Shown one piece after another: positions 35,001-46,375 of a stretch of DNA of 64,000 bases. Location of the stretch: contig QANT01005121.1 of NCBI GenBank assembly GCA_003254885.1, positions 18,501-82,500 of the forward strand, in the 5' to 3' direction. Origin of the DNA: Purshia tridentata. Taxonomy: Eukaryota; Streptophyta; Magnoliopsida; Rosales; Rosaceae. The translations under genes and the position numbers were made by a program. The notes below the pieces were generated by a model. That model saw only the letters and a program-made list of their open reading frames with translations, was not told the origin of the DNA and did not search any database. Every line of letters starts with the position of its first letter. Within the stretch, counting starts at the first letter, position 1.

Positions 35001-36644
35001 ACCCCCTCTCCCCATTATTTCACATCTGATTTTCAACACCTCTTTACACCAAAAAGTCAGAATTTTATATTTTTAGAGAGAGAGAGTGTGTGCCGCAAGC
35101 AAGCAAGCCAAGAGGAGGAGTGGTGCCGTGCAACCCTAGAGGATCAAGAGGAGCCGTGACACCCTTGCTGCCCCCAACCCTTGCCGTGAGCATCAAGGAG
35201 GATCCCTTGCTGCCCTAGCCTTGCCGCAAGCTCCCTAGCCTTGCCGTGACTGCCTTGTGGTTTCCCTTCTTTCTTTTTCATGCTATTTGAATTGTTTTAT
35301 TATTTTTAGTTGCTAATTAAGACCTTGAACATGGATTGGCAGTTTGTTTATTTAATTAAATATTTTATTTACATGTTCATGTCTTAGTCACTTTTATGCA
35401 TTGTTAAGTTAAAGATGAAGCCTCTATTTATGTTCGATGTTTGAAGTATGATTTCTGGAATTAATGATGATGTTACTTACATAAAATCCTATTATCTAAT
35501 TAAACTAGGCACTAGTTGTGGATGCTTTTTGACTGGCCACCTTAAGGATAAGCTTCTAGTGATGTTATAAAATTGAATAAGCTCGAAAGGATGACAATTT
35601 TAGAAGTAACAAACAGCCGCTTAAGCAACGGTTGTGGTAATAGTATTCGTATGATAGCGCCGTGTACATTTGGTTGGATAGGTGGTCTGCGTGTTTGACA
35701 TCTTCACAAAGCGTAATGACTCGTGCATGGGTGATTGCCCTAGTTTATCTAGGAACATGCACGTTAACTTGCTAAGGTAGGCCCGATAAGCTCTTAGTAC
35801 ATGCATAAGGAAGGTATAACGCCAAAGGGAAATAGCCAAAGCCTTTGGTAATCAAACTTTATGTTCGTAGTCTTTTGAAATTGCATGATTATCATATTAG
35901 TTGATCATTGATAGTTTGGTGGATTCTAATGCTTAACAATGCCATGAAAGTGTGTGTGTGTGTGTTTGAGTGTGTATGTGAGTTTTGACCCTAAATCTAA
36001 ACCCCCATGCCGTGTGTGTGTGTTGTGAATAAGCTGAATTGATTTGATGTTATTTACCTATTCCCTGTGGGATCGACCTCGTTATTTGCATGCCTTGCTA
36101 TGCCGCGATTCGTGCACTTGCGAGTAAACTTAGAATTGAGTATTTATTTGGTTCTAAGAAAACACATCAACATTTGCACTTATTGCAGATCACTTTCCAA
36201 TTGAGTAAAGGCATCCTGAACACCCAAAAATTATGGCAAATTAATAAAAGATGAATTACATATAGACAAGAGAAGAGACAAAGCATTGAAAAGCTTGTGA
36301 AGATAGAGAGGGCTTACTTTGTGCTACAATATATGCGGAGCTTCAAGCAAAGTTTTTTTAATTGCTTTGGTTAATTTAAAAGGATATTAGTATTTTATAA
36401 TTAAAAAAGTAAATAATTATAAAGTCCAAATTTGAACTCTCATTCCCTCTTAGATCCACCTTCTTAATTGAGTTTCCCAAATGGTCCCTTTAATTTTCTT
36501 TCGGTCCACATTCTAACCTCTCCGTTTCTCTTCGTCAATTTCATTTCTTTTTCCTCATTCACGCACAGGCAAAACCACATTGTCTTTCTTCTCCATCTGC
36601 ATCGTCTCACTCTCTCTCTTTGATGCATCGTTGTCCGACCATGG

Positions 36645-36990
36645 ATGGGGCGAGACTCACTTCCTCATGCTTGCCTCTCCTTCCCATGGCCTTTAATCGT
36701 TCATCCAGTCACTGACGACGACAGATCGACGCAAAAATCAAGAGTAAACTTCAGTGGCGATCTGGTTTCTGGCCATGTCGAGGCACCAGACTTACTGGGT
36801 TTTTTTTCCTCTCGTCCTTCTGAACATGACAGTACCCTCAGATCGTCCATCCACCTAGCTATGGCGCACGAATTGACGCCGATGAGTTCTATAGCTGCTG
36901 TTGCTTGCTTTGCTATGGTTCACGCCATGTCTGTTGCTCTCTCTGTTTCTATTCTCTGCTCTATCTCGAGGAAGACAGACACCTCCAAGC
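36645..36990 (+). pseudogene. Possible captured exon inside the 36407 element
   Basis: Open frame of about 115 codons from ATG 36645 up to a donor-like CTT|GTAAGTGCC, preceded by a CT-rich leader. The product has a hydrophobic segment (AVACFAMVHAMSVALSVSIL). I do not recognise it, and another frame from ATG 36640 stops early. Its position in a Mutator-like element makes gene capture plausible. Confidence 0.3.
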
Positions 36991-38119
36991 TTGTAAGTGC
37001 CTCCTACCTCGTAAATTTCTCTTTTATATGTTTCTTTGTTTAACTGAGGATCTCTATATCATGAAGGTTAGTTGTCTTTTGATTGGTTAGTAGAGACTGT
37101 AGCTCAGTATGAGACTTTTTCGGGGCATACATATATATATGATTGGTTAGCACAGACAATAGCTCTATAATAGCTTAGACAGCTCCCTTGTGGGGCATAG
37201 CACAAAAGCTCAAGGACGCCTGGGCTTCATTTGAATACCATTTTCTTACACCATGAAGTGCCAATTTTGTGACTTTTTTTTACCAAATATTCTATTTATA
37301 AATTACGTCTATTGATTGCTCATTAAGGTTTTTTTCATGGTGTTCATCATGCACTTGTGGGGTTATACATATTAGCGAGGCCTTTTTTTTCTTATTTTGT
37401 TGGTTCTTTCCTATACAAGTGAAAGAAGTTTATTCTATACTATACAGGTTCATGTAATTGTGTGCATATACTTGATAAAGTCCATTTGGGAAGATGAATG
37501 TATAGCAGGGTGTACTTGTGTATATATATATATATCTGTGTTTGTTTAGGGGGAGAAGTTGAAAGAGGATGTGCAACAAGACAATGTCTTATAATCCTTG
37601 CATTTGTACCTCTTACTTTAAAACTAGCTTTCTCTTACTTTGACTTCTATTCAGTTCTTATATGTTTCATTCTGCAATTACCATACATTAATAGAGGCTA
37701 TAGGATGCAAAACAACATTAATGTTCAATTTTGGGTCATTCTTTCAATACATAAGTCTGGATTCTAGAATTAGTTTAGTTTGTGATACAGGATATCGCCA
37801 CCATCAGTGAAACTCATTGTATCTTATCTAACCTGAACTTTAATCTTATGGTTTTTGTGGCACCAATGTCATGTTAAGGTACATTATAATTCAACTTATG
37901 CATTTTTTTTTTCCATCTCATTAAAGTGACAATGATTATAGCCATGATGAATCAACAACTTTTTTTTTCAGTAATGCGCTAAGGATGTGAGAACAAGCTC
38001 GACCAACTTACGGCGAATCAATAGTTTTTCTTCAATGCTTATTGTTTTTTTTTTTCATTATGTTGTTTAATATTACTTTGATCCTAATTATATTATCTTT
38101 ACTTTAGTACATTCTTTCT

Positions 38120-38760
38120 TGTTTCACAGTAACAATACCTGATTGTTACTGTCAGTCAGTAACAATAAGGTTGTTATTATATTACCTGTTTGTTATTGGT
38201 ATATTGTTATTGTCAGAAAGTAACAAGAAGGTGATTGTTATTATGTGACAGTAGCAATCACATGATTGTTACTTTTTCAATATTGTGATTTTCTAAACTT
38301 GTTACTTTGTGACAATAGCAATCACTCGATTGTTACTCTACGAATATTGTAATTTTCTATGGTTTGAATTGTAGTTTTGACAGTAATAATAAGATCATTG
38401 TCACTGTAGTAACAATGACAATGCTTGATTATTCTTTAATGAACAGTGAAATTTTTTTGATTTGGTTCAGAATGTCATTGTTATTATTCGACAGTAACAA
38501 TTCTCTAAATATAAAAAAAAAATTATTTCATTTTTTATGTTTTATGCTATTTTTTATGTTTTTATACACAAAAAAATATAAATTTTGTATAAGTTGTTTT
38601 ATTTTTGAGGTTTTTTGCAAAGTAAGAATTATTACTGTTAGACAGTAACAATTCTCAAAAGTACTATAGTATGTTACAGTAACGTTGCTACAGTAACGCC
38701 GTTACTGTAGTAACAGAATTTTTAAAAAGTGGGCCGCTACAGTAATTAACTGTAGCGGGT
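38120..38760. repeat. Subterminal GTAACAAT / ATTGTTAC repeat cluster
   Basis: More than a dozen copies of GTAACA or TGTTAC in alternating orientation, ending with CTACAGTAACGCCGTTACTG and a palindromic CTACAGTAATTAACTGTAG. Such dense subterminal repeats are often transposase-binding sites in DNA transposons. A decayed relative with TAACAACC and AGAGTAACAATCAT lies at 55920-56310. Confidence 0.7.
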
Positions 38761-38960
38761 GGGTCGAATAAATAGCAAATTTTCTAAAATGGACTTTAAA
38801 AAAAATCACCCTAATTAAAACACTTTATCTTTTCTAATTTAATCTTAGTAATCAAATGAAGCCTATAAGCCTTACAAAACATGTGTCACTCTTCCCGGAC
38901 GTCTCACTCACACCGAAACCAATTACAATTGCCCCATCCTCACCGTCCATTCCAATCAAA

Positions 38961-39165
38961 CTAATCAATCGAGCCGGTACCAATCCCTAGCTTCTCAGCC
39001 CCATCGACAAGAACACCTGCTCGTTTGACGGAGTCAAAAAACGGCAAGACCCTGATGTGGTGGTCGACGGGTCTGGAGACCTCTTCGCCGAGGTCGAGCT
39101 CGACGGCGGTGACGCAGATCTCTCTGAGGCTGAGGCCTAGCTTGTCGCCGATGCGAGAGGCAAGA
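38961..39165 (-). pseudogene. Coding-like fragment present only in unit B
   Basis: GC- and CpG-rich, with a 68-codon minus-strand frame (about 39165 to stop at 38961) reading SRIGDKLGLSLREIC..., containing VDHHIRVLPFFDSVK and ending GTGSID. Composition and frame look like a real gene piece, but I do not recognise the parent. In unit A the corresponding interval (15375-15450) has unrelated sequence, while flanks on both sides match (AAAACATGTGTCAC; GAGAAGGGCGTGCTCTG). It may be a captured exon or filler DNA at a repaired break. No start codon or promoter is seen. Confidence 0.45.
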
Positions 39166-41263
39166 GAAGGGCGTGCTCTGGTTTTTGGTTTGGGCCCTCT
39201 GGGTATGTTAGTTCGCTCAGTGCTTTCAATTTTTCGTTTAAAAATTTTTTTGAGTTCTTTTTAGGGAAATTTTTTCATGTAAGACACATCATCAATCTTA
39301 TTTTAAGACATTGGGTTTGTTTACGGCTAGTTTTGTTAAAAATTTCATTAGGGATAATTTAATTTTTTTATTTATTAAAAATTTCATTCAAATGAGAGAT
39401 AATTTAATCTTTTATTTATATTTTATTTTAGACCAAAAATAATATTAAATAAAATATTAATTCTATTTCTAATTAAAAAAATATTAAAACTAAAGATTAA
39501 AAGATTAATTCTAAAATAAAATAAAATATTTAAAACTAAGAAATATTAGAGTTGAAAAAAATTAAAGCTAAACAAGATTAATGATAAACAAGATGAACAT
39601 GCAATTCTCCGAAACGTTTAATGAGTACTCAAAATATTACTTCATGATGATCAAAAATGCCAACTATACTTACCGTAACAATAAATTAGTAATGTAGCAA
39701 GAGTATCCATTATCATAGTAATACCTCAGAACTAGCCTCTCCAAAAGGACAAATCGACTAGTTTGTTCGTACCTATTCGTTCTGAAAGTTTAAGAGATTG
39801 AAACTCAAGATCATCGTTTTTCGTGACCTTTTAGTCTGAGATCATCATTAATAACAAAACTATACAAAATATAGCATTAAAAAATGATGCAGAGTTCACA
39901 AACACAATATTTATTATCATACATACATGCATAAAATAGTCTTATCAGTCAGGGTATGAGAATCCCCCTACTTGGTGTACAAACTTAATCCTTCTTTAAT
40001 TCCATAGAACCACTATCTTTAAATCTTTATCTAGAAAAATGGAAATCCAAATCCAACAGAATACTGATTTTAGTAAAAAGGTAAAGGTAAGTTTGACAGA
40101 ACCTTCAGCAAAGTTTCGACATAATCTTACCTCTTGGTCATGTCTTCCGAAAATTTGAGAAACTGGTCTTCTAGAGTTTTGGGACTTAGGGTTTCTACTT
40201 AGAGTCCAATTTTATTTATAGTCCAGTTAAAGCACAACAATTATGACCAGATCAATACAGGGGAGACTGGGTTCAGTGTCCTTAAGTTGGATGAGCAACA
40301 GCAGTCAATATTGACCTCGACAGCATGTCGTTTGGTTACTTTAATAGGGTGGTTTCAATCCATTATTAGGTTGATTGATTAACAGTTATGTAAGTCCAAC
40401 TAGTTACGCAAGCAAAATAAATAATTTCAACTTAACTTTATTTGCATGCTTCCTAATAAGTCTACTTTATTTTAGTTGTAGCAATTCTATAATCCAATGT
40501 GATTTACATAAGTAATTAACTTTAATTAATCCAACTTAATCAATAAATTATGTACTTAAATCCAACTTACACATTATTAATTAATTTTAACTAATCTAAC
40601 GTAATTAATTAATCATGCCTAATAACCTTGAAGAAAGAGTAGAGATTAAATATTTAGTTGTAGACCTACTTAGCTTAATCTCCACTATATAGAATTGCTA
40701 AAACACAAGATTGAAAACCTAATGATTAATTAACCTCGAATTAAAACAACTTAAGTAAGTTCAAGGTTCTCAATAGTTTTACCCAAAGACCTTAACTAGG
40801 CCACCAAAAAATCCGACAGAATTTCCTACGCTTAGCTTAATGTTTGATTGTTATGTCCATAGTGCAAAATCCTTAAGGGCACTAATTGGACAACCCGATC
40901 AAAAATTAAACTAGGAACTACTTCACAAGATAAAGTTTGTTCCAAGAGGAAATAAAATTTTGAATTATGGAACTCCCAAAATATTGGTTTGTTTCTTAAG
41001 TTTGAACTTCACACTTAAGGCCCGTTTGGTTTGCATAATTGATTTCTAAGGGAAAGGGAATGTAAGATTACATTCTCCCGTATAGTAATGTTGAGAAAGT
41101 AAACCAATAATTCCTTTTTATTTCCATTCCATTGTGTAATTCCATTGTGTAATTTGTGTAGGAATAAGAAATAAAATTTGTCTAGTTTTTCAATTATATT
41201 CTTATTTATTAAACAAAAGTAATATTCATTTTAATTAACTTAATAAAATATCAGGATTAGTTG
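39166..41263. other. Non-coding flank shared with unit A
   Basis: Corresponds to about 15450-17640 with scattered substitutions and one-copy status of the 98-bp repeat. No gene. Confidence 0.75.
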
Positions 41264-43481
41264 TGACAGGACCGCCCCAGAGTTTACTCTGTGACGACCC
41301 TGTTGGGATCGCCACATCTCACGACATGGGTCTCGAACCTATCGAAAGTTCGGCAACATCTCCTTTGTAAAAGCCTTACCCAAAAATGAGATATGCCCTG
41401 TTAAAACTCAACAATAACCAGAGAATCTCAACAAATAATCCCTTAACAAAAATAATAGTCAAAACAACAACCCAACCCAAAATGGTCACCTCAAAGTGAT
41501 CTTAGAGCATATCTAAAGAAATTATATCATTCGAGAGAAATGAATAACTGAAATAAATATGTGAAACTATGCCTACATAGTCTCGGATGTCAGAAGATGA
41601 AAAAGTGGCTCGACGCTCAAGTGGCACGAACGGAATCCTCGTCACCTGGGGGAGAACATTTAAAACACAAAACTATGAGGTAAAACTCAGTGAGTGGACA
41701 AAAAATAATTTAAACAATCCTTTTTCAACATAAGTATATTAACATAGAATTTCTCTTTCGAATTCCCCAATTTTAAACCAATTCGCAAAAATCATAAGAT
41801 CAAAACCATAAATCCCGAGTCCTACCCGTCATAAGTCCAAAACCTTCATAATTATACAAAGTATAATTTCAGAAAAAAAAAACTAAATAAGCAAATACGG
41901 TTTCAAAAAATTACAAGAGTTAAAACATTTATGATAAGTAGTAGCAGCACAAGACATTTACCAGTATATCAAAATACTTAAAACTCTCACCGTAGTACCC
42001 ATAAACTCTCTATCAATACGTACACGTGGGCCAAGTACGTGTACATAGATATGGCTAACCTTTATCAATACACGAACACACAATGATTCGCATAGATTCC
42101 AACTTTATCAATACGCGAACACACAATGGTTCACATAGATCCTAACTTTATCAATACGCAAACACACAATGGTTTGCATAGATTCCAACTTTATCAATAC
42201 GCGCGTAGATAGTGCACCAGGACATACGGCCCAAAGCCTATATGTGTGAACCGATGGGTCCTAAAGACCTATAACCAGCCATTTACCCCTGGGTACTGTC
42301 CAGTGGTTTAAAAAAATCATAAACCAATATTCTCATAAACATATTACATATAAAATCTCAAAATACCACAAGATAAACATTGCGAATAAAATAATTATTC
42401 AATCAATCCAATTTCAATCGATACTTAAACAAGTTCAAATAATTTTAAAATATTTAAAAGACAACTTTGAAATCAAAAATCCACTCACAAACTTGGCGAG
42501 CAAAACGTAAGCCTCGCCGATCACCCAACTAGCGACCAACACCCAAAACTTCCCCGAAAACACTTCCGATCGTCCTGTACAAACACGTAAGGTCCAAGTT
42601 GGTTCCCAGAAGCCTTAAAATAAGGAAAAGAATATTTTTTGGTCACTAACCGGTCCATCACGGCCGCACGTGGCGGCGCCGGCGGTGGTCAACGGCGCGG
42701 CCGCCGGAAAGTTGACTTTTTCGGTGACCAACCCAGAAAATATAATTGACCATACCGAATCAATGGGCTCGACGAGAGGAACAACTTTGTCAACTGGGCT
42801 GAGTCCAAAAAGTGGCCGGAAGTGACCGGAAAACCCCAATTTCAGTCTGAAATTTCTGCCTCCGATCTGAAAATTCAAACCTATACAAAAAATTACAAAT
42901 CATACATGGTTGGAAAGCTTGAAGCGTGAGGATTTCAGAGAGGTAAGAATCGAACCAAACCGAGGTCAGACGAAGCAGGAATTTGGATTTGAAACTCATG
43001 GTAGCCGAAATTTCCAGGGATCGATTCGTCGTCCACAGTGGTCTGATCATGACGATTTGGATATGGATGGAAAGAGAACGAAGAGGTGAACAAAACCCAA
43101 CCAACCAAAAGTCCAGAAGATGCTGCACGCGCTTCCACGCGCGGCTGGGACATGCGACGGCGATTTTGATCACCAGACACTATTCACGCGTGAATTTTGA
43201 TTTTTTTTTCGAAAAATGAAATTATTTTTCCTATTTATTATTTTCCCTTCCAAACTTTAAACTTCCATAACTCTTAAACCGTAAGTCCAAATTACGAGCC
43301 GTTTCTTCCCACGTGAGGTCGAGCTCTACGCAACCATATAAAAATTTGGGTCAAAACACTCTTTTAAAAATATACGTCCCTTGCAAAACCAAAACTTCCC
43401 TAAGTGAGGGCAAATTGGTAAATTCACCTCAAAGACTTTAAATGATGATCCAATAAGGAAAAGTAGGGACGGGTCGTAACA
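41264..43481. mobile_element. Solo LTR, 2218 bp, specific to unit B
   Basis: Begins TGACAGGACCGCCCC, ends GGGACGGGTCGTAACA, and is flanked by perfect 5-bp TSDs AGTTG (41259-41263, 43482-43486). Unit A has the empty site (about 17632). Reading the minus strand it starts TGTTACGACCCGTCCC, reminiscent of plant gypsy LTR starts (TGxxACGACCCGTCCC), so minus orientation is likely. No primer site or coding region adjoins it. A 43-bp tandem repeat lies at 42059-42203. A GC-rich patch (42650-42720) is rich in NotI/EagI-like CGGCCG motifs. Overlapping minus-strand ORFs (42615-43180) are not recognised as genes. Confidence 0.85.
42059..42203. repeat. 43-bp tandem repeat inside the solo LTR
   Basis: About 3.4 units containing CTTTATCAATACGCGAACAC and ACAATGGTTCGCATAGAT. 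Restricted to the LTR. Confidence 0.85.
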
Positions 43482-43968
43482 AGTTGAGTAAATAAAATAA
43501 GTAATAAATGCTTAAGATTGCAATATGTATATGTATATGTATTCAAATATATAATAAATTATAACTTGTATAATTTTTATGAACAATAATGAGTTTGTAT
43601 TCAACTAAGCGAAAGAAAAAAAAAATTGTGGATAAATTGATGCAATTTGTTCAAAATAAAAAAGTGATAATTTATTTGAATAAATGATTTGTCGTAAATA
43701 AAAGTCTATGAAGCTTTACACAAGGTTTTCGATCATTTAACTTAATAAAATTCCGCAAAACTCTATCATTCTATCCTATAGAGTCTATTATGGTGCGTGT
43801 GGATGAAGTAGTTTGAAATTACTAAGGAATTCACAAATGACAGAATTAAAAATGATGTGATTTAAAATTCTAGAATATGTAAATTCCCTTGTTTGAGTAA
43901 CATATAAACACTATATTTTTTTTATTAATGCCATCAATTATACATGAGTGATGATGGGGTGATGATCC

Positions 43969-44285
43969 ATGGGCGGTGAGAGAAATGGTGGTGGAGGTGG
44001 CGGCAGCGGCTGTTGTGGTGACAATGATGGTGGTGGCTGCGGTAGCGTGGTGAGAGTGATGGTAGTGGTGGATGTTGCGCTGGTGGTGATCAGTGGCGGG
44101 GACGATGGTGGTGACGGTGGAGATGGTGGTGGTGGTGGTGGTGACGATTTTGACATTGATGATAGTGGTGGTGGAGAGGCTATAGTGGCGGTGGCAGTGA
44201 CGGAGGGGCAGTAGCATGGTGGCAATGATAGCAGTGGTGAATGTGGCACTAGTGGTGACTGGTGGCAGCGACGATAATGGATAAA
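43969..44285. repeat. GGT/GGC-rich block (unit B)
   Basis: Diverged copy of 18121-18420 with different triplet counts. Open frames on both strands (up to 153 codons) reflect composition only. Confidence 0.8.
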
Positions 44286-45424
44286 AATCCATGATCTCTG
44301 CAAATATATGTGACTTAGTAAAACTCTGCAAAAGCTTGTATAAATCTTTATTGCTGTTAAAGGGATGAAATCAAGATAGATTCTCTAGTCACTCTAGCAA
44401 AGTTTTCAGTGCAACAAATCAGTGAGGTCTTGAAGTTGTCTAGGCAGAGACTTGAGTTAAACTTGAGCTAACAAATTTTAATTTTCTAACGAAATGCTTT
44501 AGAAACATAAATTTTAGCTTCAGAACAATGACCGAGAAATTAAAACTTGGTCAAAACTGGTCATTTGTAAGACTTATTCCAATTATTCTACATAGCTTTA
44601 ATTTATTTTCATTTCTGGGATACATTTCAAGATTGTTTGACTTGGGCTCCCTTACCTAGCAATCTGATCTTGAGATGTAATCATGAAAATCGACAAATTG
44701 TTAGTACCTTGGAAACCTTTTTTTTTTCAATCCAAGCTAGTGAGAGAAAAATATTAATCCATGGGCTGCAACATGTTTCAACTTACTTGAAAGTTGTCCC
44801 TGGAAAATATATGTTCAATATGCTTCATGTTTGCATCAATCACATGGACTTTGTGACTTTCATGGGTACATATATATAGTCTATTGGGCTATGCATTATG
44901 TTGTCTGTTTCTACTCAATTTACAAGCAACTCTTGCACCTTACGGCCACGTTTGGTATGCCGGATAGGATAGTATAATATTGTACAGGATTGTATAGCAT
45001 TGTCTAGTATTGTACTGTACAGTATTGCATTTAATACTATCAAGTGTTTGGTATTATACATGACTAAAAGTCGGATAAAATTATACCTTGTTTGGTATTG
45101 TAATGTATAGCATAGTACTGTACTATTTTTATTTTATTTTTTTATAAACCATCCAAAATAATAAATTAAAAACAAAATAAAATATATTTGGCTATGCTTC
45201 TCCAAATACTATTTATATGAAATTTATATAATCAAATTTTTTTGGAGATACTTTTTTTTTCCAAAATATAATTTTTATTTTATTTTATATTTCTAATGCA
45301 AGTGACCAATAATACGAGATATAATTTAATGCAAGAAACAAAATAAAATTGCAAACAATATGAGGTAGAGTGCAAGTAACCAATACATACATAACAAAAT
45401 GATTCAAAACAATTAATTAAAAAG

Positions 45425-46375
45425 TCATCCAACACGGCTCCTTCGTGCAAGCAACATACGCACAAACTCCTCTCTCATCAAACCTTCTAATGTTATGAAC
45501 GTCCTCTCATTATGTGGCTTCTCCAAAATCAAATTCAAAGCATCAATTTGGTCATTGAGAGACAAGTTCATCTTCCCCAACTCAGCAAGTATCTTTTGCC
45601 CATCTTCCGGTCCCTTAACAAAGCTAGCTGTAATGGCTTTGAGTTGTTCAATAGACTCAGCAACGGCTTCTTTAAACACCTTAGCCATTTCACTTGAACC
45701 ATCATGTGACCGCTTTCTCACTCGGCGAGTAGAGACAGTTGAAGTTGAGTTCATTTTAGGCAAAGAAGAAGAAGAAGAATTAGTCAGTTCAACCTCATTT
45801 TCTTCATTGTCATCAATGTGCACTTCATTGGCCATCTCACAAGGAGTTTGCGCTTCTCTTCCGGTTGCTCGATCTTTCCCGAATATAATTTGCAACCTCT
45901 CATAAATTGGAATTGATTTTGCTCGCATACCTTCTGCATCCTTATTATGCTGCAAGGAAAATAAAAAGATTAATTTTATAAAGAAGGAAGCCACAAGGTA
46001 CATAAAGAAGAAAGAAAAAACGAAACTAACCTGCACATAAGCCTCCCATACTTCATCACTGTCAACCTCAATGCATTTTTGAGCATCATTCCACCCAAAT
46101 CCACTTTTGTTAATCATGTCATAAATTATCCCGTGTGTTTTTCTCCACTTTCTCATCCTAGACTCAATATGAGGATGGTACCTTAAATTGGAATTCGGGC
46201 ATTTCTCATTCAGAGACTTCTCAATTTGCACCAAAGTTCCCGCTTTAAATGTCCCATTATCACATCGCATACCACGATTAACAGCATCCTCAAGTAAAGT
46301 CAACAATGTATCTTCTTCACGGTTTGTCCATACTCGTCTACTTCCTTTTGGTTGACTAGTTTGTCTATCTCCCAT
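45425..46375 (-). CDS. MYB/SANT-like DNA-binding protein (Harbinger ORF1-type)
   Basis: Two coding exons: 46375-46031 and 45949-45425. The 81-bp intron (46030-45950) has GT-AG ends, and although it is open in frame, removing it joins EAYVQ to HNKDAEGMRAK and gives about 289 aa. The N-terminal domain (about residues 12-115) has the Myb/SANT-like pattern: RVWTNREEDTLLTLL, an RMRKWRKTHGIIYDM helix region, and GFGWNDAQKCIEV followed by DEVWEAYVQ. The next segment PIYERLQIIFGKDRATG is a hallmark of this plant family. The C-terminal half is helical and acidic/Ser-rich. In PIF/Harbinger elements such a protein helps import the transposase and bind the ends. No transposase partner is present in the element. 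A 5'-UTR intron (about 47480-46380) is plausible from donor/acceptor sites. Confidence 0.8.
   Translation of the reverse strand: MGDRQTSQPKGSRRVWTNREEDTLLTLLEDAVNRGMRCDNGTFKAGTLVQIEKSLNEKCPNSNLRYHPHIESRMRKWRKTHGIIYDMINKSGFGWNDAQKCIEVDSDEVWEAYVQVSFVFSFFFMYLVASFFIKLIFLFSLQHNKDAEGMRAKSIPIYERLQIIFGKDRATGREAQTPCEMANEVHIDDNEENEVELTNSSSSSLPKMNSTSTVSTRRVRKRSHDGSSEMAKVFKEAVAESIEQLKAITASFVKGPEDGQKILAELGKMNLSLNDQIDALNLILEKPHNERTFITLEGLMREEFVRMLLARRSRVG
45950..46030 (-). other. Intron of the MYB-like ORF, 81 bp
   Basis: Donor GTGCAG|GTTAGT and acceptor TTTTCCTTGCAG on the minus strand. The translated intron would insert a Phe-rich stretch in the middle of the conserved VWEAYVQ...FGKDRATG region, so splicing is expected. 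Confidence 0.75.

Larger units (their letters stand above)
34222..36172 (+). mobile_element. Solo LTR, 1951 bp, Ty3/gypsy (Tat/Athila-like) type
   Basis: Ends TGTTGAGTGTGC ... CACATCAACA, with 5-bp TSDs TTTGC at 34217-34221 and 36173-36177. The right end carries CCCTGTGGGATCGACCTCG and GTGCACTTGCGAGTAAACTTA, phrases I associate with LTR 3' ends of the Tat/Athila branch. No primer site, coding region or second LTR exists, so it is the product of LTR-LTR recombination. Contains a TATA box at 34992, a 25-bp tandem array at about 34430-34710 and a (GT)n tract at about 35953. The short ORFs inside are not genes. Confidence 0.85.
33138..36350. repeat. Third, truncated copy of the NLR-unit flank (no NLR)
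   Basis: 33138-33163 plus 33532-34221 matches the NLR 3' flank of units A and B (ATTGCAATATGTATATG, GAGTTAAACTTGAGCTAA, CTGCGCCAGCTCCCCTAACA). 36178-36350 matches 19705-19912 (AATTATGGCAAATTAATAAA, ATATGCGGAGCTTCAAGCAA). It includes the sequence CAAAACTGAAGTACCTGGAC that in unit B lies at the NLR 3' end, but contains no NB-ARC or LRR coding. Two insertions (a MITE and a solo LTR) split it. It lacks the GGT-rich block and about 400 further bases present in A and B. Confidence 0.8.
36407..38811. mobile_element. Mutator-like element specific to unit B, 2405 bp
   Basis: Flanked by perfect 9-bp repeats TAATTAAAA (36398-36406, 38812-38820). Unit A has the single-copy empty site at 15295-15303. Ends are degenerate inverted repeats: left AAGTAAATAATTATAAAGTCC, right reverse complement GGGTGATTTTTTTTAAAGTCC, both followed by an AAxTTxGAA phrase. 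The right third (38120-38760) is packed with GTAACAAT/ATTGTTAC in both orientations. The left part (36540-37000) is GC-richer with an exon-like frame ending at a GTAAGT donor-like site (about 36992). No transposase was recognised. Confidence 0.7.

Noticed and set aside
42615-43180. Minus-strand ORFs within the GC-rich part of the solo LTR
   Set aside because: They overlap in different frames inside a precisely bounded LTR; no gag or pol similarity.
43870-44331. Long ORFs in the GGT-rich block (also 18121-18444)
   Set aside because: Open in several frames on both strands because of triplet composition; frames are not conserved between the two copies.
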